From Lasioglossum baleicum (lineage: Eukaryota > Arthropoda > Insecta > Hymenoptera > Halictidae), in assembly GCF_051020765.1 (NCBI RefSeq), contig NC_134936.1, forward strand, positions 186,001-250,000: a stretch of DNA of 64,000 nt. The letters run 5' to 3'. The position numbers and the translations under genes are program-made. Below, one piece after another: positions 1-10,173 of this stretch. Numbering within the stretch: the stretch's first letter is position 1; each line of letters begins with the position of its first letter. The notes beneath the pieces are model-generated. The model was not told the origin of the DNA. It saw only the letters and a list, made by a program, of their open reading frames with translations, and made no database searches.

Positions 1-556
1 CAGGGTGTACGGGAATTAAATTAAATTCACTCGCACAATCAAGACACGTGAAATAATTGGTATCAGCTAGGCGAGCGATTTGATCCCGAATCAAGGGTAA
101 AGGAAACCGGTCAGGGACTGTGTTATGATTTAGTTCGGGGTAATCGACGCACATGCGATCCGATCCATCGCGTTTCTTTACAAGCAGAATGGGACTTGCA
201 AAAGGGGAACAGCTGGGTCGTATGATACGAGCCTCTAACATTTCTTTTATTTTATCGCGCACTAATTGTCTCTCGTCAAGGGAAAGCCGGGATTGTCTAC
301 GTTGGAACGTCTTAGTAGGATCAACAAGCCGTATTTTAAGCTCACCGGTAGTCACACGTGTACGAGGCAAACCATCGATAAAAGTTTCAGAGAATTCGTT
401 TAACAAATTTGATAATGGGACCTTGTGTTCAGGAGGTACGTCGGTATCAATCTTATCAAGATCAAAGGGTTTAGAAACCTTACAACAATCTAACACTTTA
501 ATTTTCGTTAACGAGAAACTATTCGCGGTCATAGTAATTGAAAACCCCTGTTTTAA
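1..556 (-). pseudogene. Ty3/gypsy pol fragment, start of reverse transcriptase (gypsy-3)
   Basis: The minus strand is open from about 556 to the left window edge and reads as the protease-RT linker and the first RT blocks of a Ty3/gypsy polyprotein. Visible motifs are the entry block around LLVKKRDGSDRMCVDY, then a P-E-L-N where the family has R-E-L-N, then FPLPLIRDQIARL and NYFTCLDCASEFN. The last motif departs from the usual LDLASGFHQI pattern. The catalytic YxDD block would lie outside the window. The Gag and protease remains at 792-2220 have the same orientation and are probably the 5' part of the same element, separated by about 230 bp of repeat. The substitutions in conserved blocks suggest decay, but the protein is truncated only by the window edge. 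Confidence 0.8.
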
Positions 557-559
557 AAT

Positions 560-593
<34 letters not shown>

Positions 594-702
594 GAGGAGA
601 TCAAGAAGAGCGAGTGAGAGAGAGAGAACTACAAAGCAATGCGAAAAGCGAAATGGAATTGAACGAAATAGATTATCACAAACAAGTTCAATACGTATAT
701 GC
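557..702. repeat. GA-rich repeat with a fragment of the Helentron-like tail
   Basis: A (GA)n run at about 564-600 is followed by sequence that matches 49330-49446 with few differences (shared words include GAGGAGATCAAGAAGAGCGA and ACAAAGCAA). At 49 kb this sequence lies just before the hairpin and CTAG end of a Helentron-like element. Here the hairpin end is missing. The fragment separates the pol remnant (1-556) from the protease remnant (792-1229). Confidence 0.6.
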
Positions 703-800
703 TAGGGCTGTAACTTTCCTTCAAAGGTCGAAGATTTCGAAGCTTCAAAGCTTCGATTTCAGAAACTTCGAAGTTTCGAAGTCTCGAAGTTTTAAAATAT
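703..800. repeat. Short palindromic TTCGAAG-type repeats
   Basis: About 80 bp is built of repeated, self-complementary TTCGAAG and CTTCGAAG words, preceded by TAGGGCTGTAAC, which resembles a hAT terminus. No partner terminus or target-site duplication was found, so it is recorded only as low-complexity inverted repeat. Confidence 0.5.
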
Positions 801-1246
801 CGCGCCCGAGCTCCTGGCGTCATACTTCGAGCAGTCAGCTACTGCATGAAATAGGACATCAAAAGTGTATTCGTTAACCGAGGCCTCGCTTTGAATCTGG
901 CAGGTACTAAATACGTTTGAGTTACCTATTCCTACGATCGAAATTACTGTGTTATGGAGCGTAACAGAAAATCTACTCGCGGTTCCTTCGTTGATGGGTG
1001 AGCATTCGGCACCGGAATCATAGCAAAATGAATACGACTCACCGGATTGTGTCAGCTGACCGATCACAGGTCGGACTTCGCATGCATCGACTCGACGTTC
1101 GACGTGCACGGCGCGGCATTGCTGCTGCCGCTCGTTGTCCGGAATGACGACACACCGCTGCCGTTGTTGGTCGCTCCTGACCTGGTACAACGAGTCGAGA
1201 CGTGTCCCTTTTCGCCGCAGCGATAACAAGTCACACTGTTCTTCAA
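792..1246 (-). pseudogene. Gypsy-3 zinc knuckle and aspartic protease remnant
   Basis: Two overlapping minus-strand frames cover this stretch. One (1246-1064) carries a CCHC zinc knuckle, CYRCGEKGHVSTRC, the nucleic-acid-binding motif of Gag. The other (1229-792) carries a retropepsin-like active-site block, CYDSGAECSPI, where D-S-G is the catalytic triplet of the dimeric protease. In an intact element the two would be in one polyprotein or joined by programmed frameshift. Here an in-frame stop just before the knuckle and the frame change mark it as broken. It follows the Gag frame at 1243-2220 and precedes the pol fragment at 1-556. Confidence 0.7.
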
Positions 1247-2220
1247 TTATGGCCTCCCCGAACTGGTATTAACAGGCACTTGTCCTCGCGCCATCCTCTT
1301 GCAACATTCGGCGGCTTTGTGTCCCAGTTACCACAGGAATGACACTGAACAGGGTTTGAAGACGCTGGTTTATAACGCTTATTCTCTGCAGACAGTTCTG
1401 GCTCAGTAGAGTTGTATTTGCGTTTAGCGCTGGAAAATTCCTTCAGTTCCTGCTGCAGTCTGCTTCTGGTAGTGATGTCATTCATACATGCCAGGTGGTG
1501 TAGACGCCGATTAAACTGTGCGGTATGCGCAAGCACAACTGATACGGCGACCTCCTCAATGGTTTTCCACGACCATCTTGACGTAAGGGTGGTCATAAGG
1601 CGGCTAGCGTAGGCAGCAAGACACTCGTCGTCCTTTGGCCGACCGTTCAAAAGGTTGATCACTGTCGCAGCACATATTTCAATGCAACCGTAGCGGGCGA
1701 GAAAGATTTCCTTAAATTGCGCCCATGTCATGCCAGCAAATGACACCTGCGACAGCCACGTGGATGCCGATCCCTTCAACGCCTTGCTCAATGCGATAAC
1801 GAGTGCTCCTCCATCCAAGGGTTTTTCCGTCATACAGTCGTCAATCGTCGAACACCAGGCACGTGGATCGGCGTCAGGTAATTCCGGATTGAACTGTGGT
1901 AGCGATACCACAGGCGCACAAGGAAGTTTGATGGACTCGATAAATCGTACCATGTTCTGGTTTTGCAGCTTCAATAGTGACCGCAAAATATCCGGATTTA
2001 ATAATTGTGAGGTTTGATCAGATCCCACTTCTGATGTCGTAGCAGTAATATTTTGCCGCGACCCATGCGCCCCGGCGTTAATACGTTTCATCGTCGCGTG
2101 TCGGCTGTCGAGTGTTCTGACCGTTTGACTCTGCGGAGACGCTCTCGATCGTTCGAACGCTAAACAAAATCTGCCGGCCGGTCTCGGGCTATCGAGGGCC
2201 TTGCCTCGCATTTTCCCCAC
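1243..2220 (-). pseudogene. Gypsy-3 Gag
   Basis: A 325-codon minus-strand frame reads as a Ty3/gypsy Gag. It contains LPQFNPELPDADPRAWCSTI and a region rich in W and F (AFAGMTW-type, WAQFKEIFLARYG) typical of the retrotransposon Gag domain (roughly residues 95-230). A basic linker and one half of a zinc knuckle (CHSCGNWDT) follow at the C-terminus. The real start may be the methionine near 2091 (MKRINAG), since the first 43 residues look like leader. A 1-base shift inside the first knuckle moves the remaining cysteines into another frame, so the protein is no longer continuous with the second knuckle at 1064-1246. Confidence 0.7.
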
Positions 2221-2644
2221 TCCGCAGAGTCACTCCGTCCACGTGCACGCATTCTAAAAGGGAGCCGATTTTGTTTGTCGCAGCCGCTCAAACGTTTCGG
2301 CCGCGCGTAAGAGTAACCGATCCCGACTCTTGCGGCCGATCTAACGTCTCGGCCGCGCTACAATGTAAATGCACGCGCGAGCACTCAGCAGCCGACTCCG
2401 GCAACCTACAACGGCAAATGCTCAGTCCATGCTTATCCTAAAAACACGCTTAAATCTACGACATACATTATACACATACATTATTAACATATGCTATATT
2501 TACATAATCAACTTAACATCTCGAAAATATGTTCTCAAAGAATTAGACTAGAATGTTGCAAATTGACGGAACTACAGCCCGTTGGAGACCATTAAAGGAC
2601 TCATATTAATCAGAAAAATGTCACACATATCCTGAGAAAAGTTG
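2221..2644. other. Unassigned sequence upstream of gypsy-3 Gag
   Basis: The part next to Gag (about 2221-2410) is GC-rich with repeated GGCCGCGC and GCGGCCGAT words and could be the 5' leader or LTR of gypsy-3. No second copy exists in the window to prove this. The rest is AT-rich, and I see no coding signal in it. Confidence 0.4.
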
Positions 2645-2890
2645 TGTAAGGAATAAGCCGTATTTATTTGTAAAATATGACACGCGGATAACCATTCGTT
2701 GACATATGTGTTTCTCGCGAAAGCTCGTTTTGATCTGATCTTCTTTTTACAATTCGTTGGCAATTACAATTTTAGAATTCTTCTGTTCCGATTCTCTATT
2801 TTATAAATTTAACTATATATAGGGTTATTTGTTAATACACACATGTACATACATATAATACACACACATCATTCGTACTTTAACCCTATA
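2645..2890 (-). mobile_element. Solo LTR of the gypsy-1 family
   Basis: This 246-bp copy is the reverse complement of the 3' LTR of gypsy-1 at 60394-60638, with only scattered differences by eye. On the plus strand it starts TGTAAGG and ends CCCTATA. The 4-bp flanks are GTTG on both sides (2641-2644 and 2891-2894), a perfect target-site duplication. With no internal region present, it is a solo LTR left by LTR-LTR recombination. It also fixes the true ends of the family LTR. Confidence 0.9.
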
Positions 2891-3267
2891 GTTGTATAAG
2901 AAAAAAGTTGAAAATAAAAAAGTTAGCATCGCATTGGTATTGTAAACAATACAATAAGTTTTGAATTTTTGTAAATTCTCTTTTTTTTACTTCGCTATTC
3001 TCTTCTATGTCCTAAAGTTACTTACTCCATACCGTGAATGAAACCACTAAATACAGTTGATATTATATCGTTTTTGGTGTCATTTTAATCAGAAAAATGC
3101 TACAAATAAAAGTTGGCGAAAGTCCCATAAAAAAATAATGAACAATAAATTAGTTTTGTAATTGGATTAGTAGTGATTCACACCGATATATCCATGTAGC
3201 TCGTAATTAGACTTACAATATCTATTGATAAAGATTTGATAAAGGCTTAAAATTTAATTTTGTTTCA
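2891..3267. other. AT-rich unassigned sequence
   Basis: No open frame, inverted repeat or copy elsewhere in the window was found in this stretch. Confidence 0.4.
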
Positions 3268-3600
3268 ATGACACAGTATATGGAATTTCAATCAAAAATA
3301 CAAGGTCTTCTCGGCCGAGAAGCAAAGGAAGAGAACATCAAAAATTATGTGACTTTAATAACCAAAGACAGGTTGATCGGTTGCAAGGAAACAGGAGTTT
3401 CTGATCCACGGTACTCCGCATTATTACATTATATCATGGAAAATCTACCCGATAATTCTGATGTAAATGTGCGTAACAAATTTTTCTGCCCCACTATGTA
3501 TTTCTTACATGACATGGATAATTTTAGGTATAAAATTTGTTGCCCTTTTCTGTTTTATTATATTCACAGTTATCTCGAGCTATTACGCGGGTATTAACTA
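3268..3600 (+). CDS. Possible small coding locus, unknown function
   Basis: An open frame of 109 codons begins at ATG 3268 (MTQYMEFQSKIQGLL). The first 75 residues look like ordinary soluble protein: charged, with no low-complexity sequence and no TE motif. The last 30 residues are hydrophobic and may instead be intron, because an AG-GT-type junction (TTTTAG then GTATAA) lies near 3526. A second short protein-like stretch follows around 3606-3680 in another frame and ends at CAG|GTATGA, which would suit a splice donor. I do not recognise the protein. It may be a decayed host or viral-type gene cut by the Tc1 insertion at 4283, or it may be chance. Confidence 0.25.
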
Positions 3601-4282
3601 CAACAATGAAAACTGCCAAAGGAAGAACATTTCATCCGGAACAGACTACTATCGCAGCACCAGTTTTTCAGGTATGAAAAAAGTTGATTGCTGAAGTGGC
3701 ATCGCATAGCAAAATCTCTAATCTCTGATATTAAAAGCCTACGTTATCAGAATCTTACATTTTATCAAACAAAGTGTACGTGCGTCAGAACCTTTATCTT
3801 ACTTAAATATTAAAGATTTATCGTTCATTGGACTTAGTTCTAATTACACACAGATTCAGAATCTAAGTTCAACGCTTTTGTTACAAGTAGGTTTCTCTAA
3901 ACTACATCGTGAAAATTATACTTTCGTGACACATGATTTAAAGGTAGAAGATCGAACAGCTTGAGAGAATTCGAGATGTTGTAACAAGTTTGAAATGTAT
4001 AAAAAATAACCATTTTTGTATTGGCTCGAAACAACTCATCGCATCTTTTGAATACAGTTTGCTGCATACATGTTGTACAGAGTTTGAATATTTGCACAAT
4101 ACTAATTCAGCGTACAAAGGCATAACTACATCTTTATGCAAATATAAGTTCTCGCGAGCTAATTTATTTGCGAGATTTAATAATGTTCCTTCCGATAGTA
4201 TGAAAATCTTGTCGGATTGTTTAAACGTTTTTTTTATGTCCATGCATAAAATACATAAAATCCACAGTCTGGTTATGACATA
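3601..4282. other. Unassigned flank left of the Tc1 nest
   Basis: Overlapping open frames exist on both strands (for example plus 3990-4280), but none has a recognisable domain. The sequence ends exactly at the TA target of the Tc1 element and should continue at 26177 if the nest is removed. Confidence 0.4.
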
Positions 4283-4972
4283 CAGTGGCCGAAATAATGA
4301 TAGGTTCACTTCAATTTGTTGACATAATGCTGTGTTTAATGCAGTATTTTTGATTTTACTTAGTATTATTTATTCAATCTAATAAAATTAACCAAATACA
4401 CAGCTCAATTGAATAACACAATGTTAATTAATGTCAATTACAAATTTTCTATTACAACACTTGAATTTTAGTTGCGAAATAAACTTTGATTCATTATGTA
4501 TTTTCACATAAAAAATTTAAAAAAAGAAAAGATAAAAATAATCCAGTACTTACAAGTTGAACCACCTTTGTCTTTTACACCTATAACTTCAAATATTCTG
4601 CGTGGAATTGATTAAATTAATTTTTATAATGTTTCTAATTTAATTTCAGACCACGCCTCTCTAATCCCATTTTTTAATTCTGAAACAGTGCTATACTGTT
4701 TTCCATTGTCGTATACCTTTCGAGCTAATATTCCCCAAAGATTTTCAATCGGATTTAAGTCCGGACTCCTTGATGGCCAGGGTAAAACTTCGATTTTTAC
4801 CCTCTCAAAGTAGTTTTTAATTGTTTTTGCACGATGTATTGCTGCATTATCGTGTTGGAGTATTAAATTAGGTCATCCAATCTTGTCGCCATATTCATCC
4901 AGTACGTCTTCCAATAGTTCCCGATATTTTTCTGCATTGGTTTTTGGAGGAAACCACAGTATCGGAGACTTA
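4283..4972 (-). mobile_element. Tc1 transposon, TIR and C-terminal transposase part
   Basis: The segment starts at CAGTGGCCGAAATAATGATAG, the inverted partner of 26156-26176, next to a TA (4281-4282). On the minus strand it encodes the C-terminal half of a Tc1 transposase. Visible are QHDNAAIHRAKTI with the second catalytic Asp, then PWPSRSPDLNPIENLWG with the final Glu, spaced 34 residues apart (DD34E, the Tc1 subclass). A 1-base frame change near 4873 and a stop after KLETL break the gene. The N-terminal half lies 20 kb away at 24868-26176; the two were separated by the foldback element at 4973-24867. Confidence 0.9.
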
Positions 4973-5737
4973 GGGTACGCGCACAGTGGACCCGTTTTCG
5001 CCCGACGACCGACTTTTGCCCACACAGACGAGCGTTCGGGAAGCATGTGTTGGTGTCTTTTCGGCCGATTTCGACGGAAAAGGTGCTCACAGTGGAGCCG
5101 ACATCGGGCAAAATGGTCAAGGTCAGCGGGGAGCCGAACCTTTTCGAAACCTTCGAGAAGGCTAACAATGGACAAACCCCATGGGGTCCCGACGCCGGAG
5201 GAGAATCACATCATTTCGTTTTTCGCCCTACGTCGGACGGTGCAGCGTCCACTTTAAATAATTTTCATGTCGCCAATTTTCAAATATCCGTATTTTTAAG
5301 AACGGGCCCACAAAGAGGAAACTTGGGGCTATATTATCATTATTTTTATTTTTCCAATTTCCTGGCGGTATGATAGCAATGCGCCTGTTTAAAAAACAAA
5401 TGCAAAATAAACTATCAAAATAAATATTTTTTCAACTGAAATAATTTTTATTAAATACTCTTATGGTTTCACTATGTGCACCCAAAACTAAAATTGTCAT
5501 TGTTTTGTTAGTTTGGCCGTTATAATTTAATGAAAAAGTTGTGACACCTCATATTCCACGTCCGCGTAGAACCATCAATTTTCAAGATTTCAAAGAATTC
5601 TCTTTGAGATACGTTCATATTTTGCTAAAGACTGCACCATATCCAAATTTGAACAAAATTCGAAACAGGAGTCCTATTTTGCATGGAATGATACATGTGC
5701 ATTAATTGTATGTGGATCAACGTTCACGGAAGTATGG
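4973..5737 (+). repeat. Left arm of the foldback element
   Basis: This arm pairs with 23261-23629 plus 24621-24867 (outer part) and with 16669-16708 (inner end). It contains the unoccupied counterpart of the BEL insertion site near 5685-5710. Within its first 150 bp a second copy of CACAGTGGAGCCGACATCGG appears near 5090, so the terminal motif is partly duplicated on this side. Confidence 0.75.
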
Positions 5738-7380
5738 TGTCACGCCGTTTACCTTTTCGCGAACGAATCGGTAACCGGACACGGGAAATTATGGCTTGGA
5801 GGGCGGGCCACGCTCGGTCGCGCGAAACGTGGTCCTGCCGGGACAAACAATTACTCGCAGACTCGGAATTGAACACTTCTTAGCAGATCGAATTATCGAA
5901 ACCCGGGCGCCAGGCACGTTACCGTGCCACGCGAAAACTCTCGAACTTGCACCGAGAAGCGTCGATTCTTCCGAAACTACGAGGATTGCGCGATAACCAT
6001 GGATAGCCTTGAACTGGCCCAGGATTCCACGTGGGGAAAAGGACAGGGCATTCTCACAGGCGAAATAAGTCGAAATGAATTGGGCAAACAACAACCGTTT
6101 ATTGCGAACGGGATGGTCAATTACAAGCCACCGGTAGGAACCGGCGGCAGTCAAAACAGTTGCCGGCGCGACGGCGGTAATGTTCGGCGGATGGTCGGCC
6201 GGTCGCGCGTAACCTATTCTATTTCGCGTCGAGCTCGGCAGTCACAGGACTTCGCGTGAAATATACAAGCCTAGAAGGCACGATTTCTGCCGAGCTCCGG
6301 TAGAATACGCGTCACTAGGATCTAGTGACTAGGCGAGGACGGCAAACACGTGGAGAGATCGAAACGGGCGCGTCGCGTCGTCCCACCGTGGAACTTCCGA
6401 GGATCGTTAACGAAAATGCCGCAATCGAAAGTATCGTACGTCCCGCAAAACACAATCGGGATCGCTACGATTTACTACCCCGGCGCCCTGTTCGGGAGAG
6501 CTCTTCCCGGTCGTCGGACAAGCCGAAGCACTTGGCCCGCGACACGAGGTTAGAAAACCTGTCAAAATACGCCCCGAGCCAACACGAGTATTCACAGATC
6601 TAAGACAATAATAACGTGACTGGCACTTACCAATGGAGGAGTCTCGATAACGTCCTCGGTCTCGGCCGATGCAAAAGTAATCTTTAAGAACTCGCGATCT
6701 TAGAATCGATACTAACTGATTGCTGTCCTTCGTCCTAGTAATCTACTTCGTGTCGGCTCGGAACGCGGAAGCGGGGCGTCCCCTCCACTTCCTCATCTAT
6801 CTTCGCTGTCGCGACGGTCGGACCTATCGCGTGGCTCCTCGCAGCCGGGCCGAATTCAGTGAATTCGGACCCAGGCCTCCGATAATTGTTTAATTCCTCG
6901 GGGCCACTTCCGATAACGCTGCGAGGGCGGGGGGGGGGGTGGACCCGAGCCATCCCGGATGAGCTCTCATGGCCATTCCCGGATGAGAGTCGGCAAGGTT
7001 GAGCTGTTGGTCATCCCTAAGAAGTAAATTCCTCGTCGGCATCTCCGGGTTGACGGATCCGGGCTCGGTCCAATCCCCGTTGTCTTCTTCGTCAGCGCCG
7101 CGCCGTCTCGCGATAGGCCCGCCGGGCGTCTTCTCGTGATGATTCTCGCCAATTAGCAGTCGAAGATAGGTATCGGGTCCCTTTGCAAGGGAGTAGGCCC
7201 TGAAACTTCGTGTCGCGCCCAGCGGCGCGACATTCAAACGCGATAAATTTTCCGCCGCTGGAACCCGGGTGTCTCCAGGGAGATCGATCGCAACGCCCGC
7301 CTCGATCTGCATCGGCTCGAAAATGACCCGGTCTCTGTTAAAGGGTTCGGATAGACGTCGGCAAAACCTGCCACGTCACA
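5738..7380 (-). mobile_element. Solo LTR, long TGTGACG family (subfamily A)
   Basis: This 1,643-bp block reads TGTGACGTGGCAGG to GGCGTGACA on the minus strand and resembles 51991-53631 over long stretches (for example CGCATTTGAATGTCGCGCCG-type words in reverse complement). The conserved GGGCGCCAGGCAC motif sits near 5906, about 165 bp from the 3' end. Unlike its relatives it lacks a clear target-site duplication. Compared with the opposite foldback arm, about 118 bp (counterpart of 16551-16668) is missing at the junction, which points to a deletion accompanying LTR recombination. Short open frames inside it are not credible genes. Confidence 0.75.
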
Positions 7381-8241
7381 CGTCTGATTTTTGAAAAAAA
7401 CTGAAACACGCCACATCCGGATAGTGTTTTCATTTTCTTAGTTTTAAAAATGTTAAGCTTAATAAATATGGATTCAAGAAAATCGTTTATCTCGCTGTTT
7501 TCAAAGCGATAGTGTTCTTATTTATCGGAAAGTTAAAAATGTCGCAAACTTTTTTGTATTATAACGTTCATATTAACGTCCAGTTCTAAACAAAAAAAAT
7601 CGGTGGTACTCAAAGGATCTCAATAATAAACGAAAAAAATTAATAATTAGTTTTGTATTTTTTATAATTTAAAGTAATGTACTCACATGGAGTGCATATA
7701 TAAATATACATAAAAGCAATAAAGAAATGAGAAAAAATTTTTTCTAATTTAACTTTTAATTTGATTTTTTTTCTAATAACAAGGTCGTTTTCATCGACGC
7801 GACCACACCCACGGCATCGAAAGCTCGACAACGTACCGGAATATACATTGCAAATATACCTTTTTCTACGGACGTGACTTCCTTGCTATTTTTTAGAGAA
7901 AGGCTCTCATAAATACATTTAGTTCTTTATTACTTTGTTGTCGGTGCCACGAAGGAAGACTCTGACATCTTCCTATGCCTCAATAGCACAATTATGTGTT
8001 ATACACCTTGCTGACCTCCACGATCAGTTGTAAGCTGCAGCTATTCATTTTTGGGGTTTCCCGTCAACCCGAACACCGTGTGCAGCGACTCTTTTATCTG
8101 TCTTCCACCTGGAAGACACTTGTGGCCAAGTTGAGATGGGACACCTTTCATGTAGTGAAAAAACATTTTCAATTTGTTTATGTCCAACAAGAAGTCCAAT
8201 ACGCTACCCCGTACGAAGCGGTAGCGGAACAGCAGTGGGTT

Positions 8242-8718
8242 CAGAGTTGTGCAGAATTACAATTGAATTACTCCAGGAATCAAAATTATTAGGCCGGATC
8301 GAAAGTTCTTGCGGTTTTTAACTAAAATCAAAATAACAAAAACCGTAAGGACTTTCTCTCCGCCCTAATACAAAATAATTGAATTACATCGTAATTCAGT
8401 CATATTGTAATTTATCATTCATATCTTCATTCAATTAAAGTACAATATAATTCGTAATTGCAATTGGAGTACAATTATAAAATAGCGGTACGTATTATGA
8501 AGGAGGACGAGGAATAGAAAGTACGCCGCATAGACAGCAAACAAGCATATGAAAGAAAAACATAAAAATATATCCGCACTTCTTCAAAGTTCTGGACTAT
8601 AATTTGAAGGACTGTATTTTAATGTAATATGTAATTCAGTGATGACGTAGTTGAATTACTATATGTATAATTGAAATACAATGTAATTTAATTGTATAAT
8701 TGAATTAGCACAACTCTG
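8242..8718. mobile_element. hAT-type MITE with perfect 8-bp TSD
   Basis: The ends are CAGAGTTGTGC and GCACAACTCTG, flanked on both sides by AGTGGGTT (8234-8241 and 8719-8726). An 8-bp duplication with CA-TG type ends is typical of hAT elements. The interior is AT-rich with repeated ATTCAATTA/TAATTGAAT words, has no transposase, and carries a small palindrome at 8288-8369. Confidence 0.9.
8288..8369. repeat. Miniature palindromic insert within the hAT-type MITE
   Basis: TATTAGGCCGGATCGAAAGT and its imperfect inverse (ending CGCCCTAATA) enclose a short spacer, making an approximately 80-bp near-palindrome. It is probably a very small MITE with TA- or TTA-type ends. Alternatively it is an internal hairpin of its host MITE. 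Confidence 0.5.
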
Positions 8719-9192
8719 AGTGGGTTAAGATATTAAACCGTTACCGCCCACTACTACGCGATTGTAGGGGGTGGCAAGGCGCCATCTCGTATGCGTCCGA
8801 ATTGGCGACATTGTATTGATGCGAGCGTGAGAAGAAGGTTCCCACAGGCAGGACTACGGCGACGTGTCTCTAGGTACGATGCACGCCCGATTGGATCAGA
8901 GTGGAGGAGGCAGGCCTCGCTCCACACTAGTCCGCACTCATTTTCGGCTGTTGTCGAAATATTGGCTACGGCTGCCACACATACTATCTAGCGCACAGCG
9001 TCGAAGTCAAAACATTGGGACTACAGGCGCGGCTGTGGTGGGGATAGGCAGACCTACCGATTATAGGCTCGATTTGTTTATGTGCCGTTCCCGGAGCTGT
9101 TCTCTATGAAGAGGTTTATGACAGATCATTACTATTGAGCTGGAAGTCGGCACTTTCTCGGACAACACGAGTTGTACTTTACTTAACTCAGT

Positions 9193-9278
9193 TTGCGACA
9201 TTTTTAACTTTCCGATAAATAAGGTCACTCACTACCGTTTTGAAAACAGCGAGATAAACGATTTTCTTGAATCCATAT
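9193..9278 (-). repeat. Inner end of the right foldback arm
   Basis: This is the reverse complement of 7470-7545 (shared words include TTTTAACTTTCCGATAAATA). It ends where gypsy-2 is inserted and resumes at 16465. Confidence 0.7.
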
Positions 9279-9323
9279 GATTTATAGGAGCTTTTAATGG
9301 TTTCGTAGTTTATTGCAAACTAA
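9279..9323 (-). repeat. Gypsy-2 3' LTR, outer piece
   Basis: The first 45 bp match 16251-16296 (GATTTATAGGAGCTTTTAAT onward). This is the distal part of the gypsy-2 3' LTR, cut off from the rest (12754-12925) by the 3.4-kb Harbinger-like element. Confidence 0.8.
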
Positions 9324-10173
9324 GCCCCGTTTCACACTTGAGCGGACCGTCCGCGCTCCGCGCGCGGAGCAAGTTACCTGCAATGTTATGGGAGCTTTCA
9401 CAATACAGCGGACGGTCCGCGCGCGGAGCGAGCGTCCGCACGGCTCCTCCGCGTCCGCGCCACAGAGTTCCATGTAATCAAATGTAGGCTTTCACAGCCA
9501 AGCGGACTCCGCCGCGGAGCAAGCATCTATATAGTACTGTTGTGGCGGCCATGGCGCGGGTCTATGCCGCACAATGGGACAAACCGATAATTCTGTGTCA
9601 AAATCAAAAAACTTTTGATAGAAATGAGATAGAGCGATGACTTTTTTTCAATTAAAGCTGAAACATTGCAGAATATGGGAAAAATAGAGAGATTATGGTA
9701 CGAACGTTTTTTAACCTCGAAAAAATTCGTCAAACTTGCACAATTTCAAGAAAATTGTGGTTTATCCAATACCACGCGCGGAAAATTTTTTTTTTGACAT
9801 GCTATACATAATTTTCAGTAGATTTTTTCAGGTTGAATTCAAATCTGGTCTCAAAATTTATCTACGAAGTCAGGATTTTGCAAAAATCTATTTTTGTGAA
9901 CAAAATTAAGAAATCATTTTTTCGTTGAAATAACCCACCAGTTTGAAGGTATTTGGAATTCTCATATATAAAACACAATAACTGTATACTGTATGAATAT
10001 ACTGTATGAATACTGAAAAAAAATTAAACTTAGTTTTTGTTGAGATATATTTCTGTCAATTTTCCATCTTCGCTCTCCGTTTCTATCTCCCACCTTATTA
10101 CAATTTATGGATAGACCGTATGGCGATTAACTTCATCAATCGATTGAATCGGTCTCCGATTTTTCAATGATTA

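Larger units (their letters stand above)
7546..9192. other. Central region of the foldback element
   Basis: The arms end near 7545 and 9193; between them lies unique sequence. A plus frame at 7996-8230 (containing WDTFHVVKKHFQFVYVQQE) has protein-like composition and is interrupted by the hAT-type MITE at 8242. I do not recognise it. It could be a transposase remnant or captured sequence. The GC-rich stretch 8730-9110 differs in base composition from the AT-rich neighbours and has no identified function. Confidence 0.45.

Noticed and set aside
5789..6154. Coding genes inside the long solo LTRs
   Set aside because: Frames differ among family copies and on both strands; they show no domains and are explained by high GC content.
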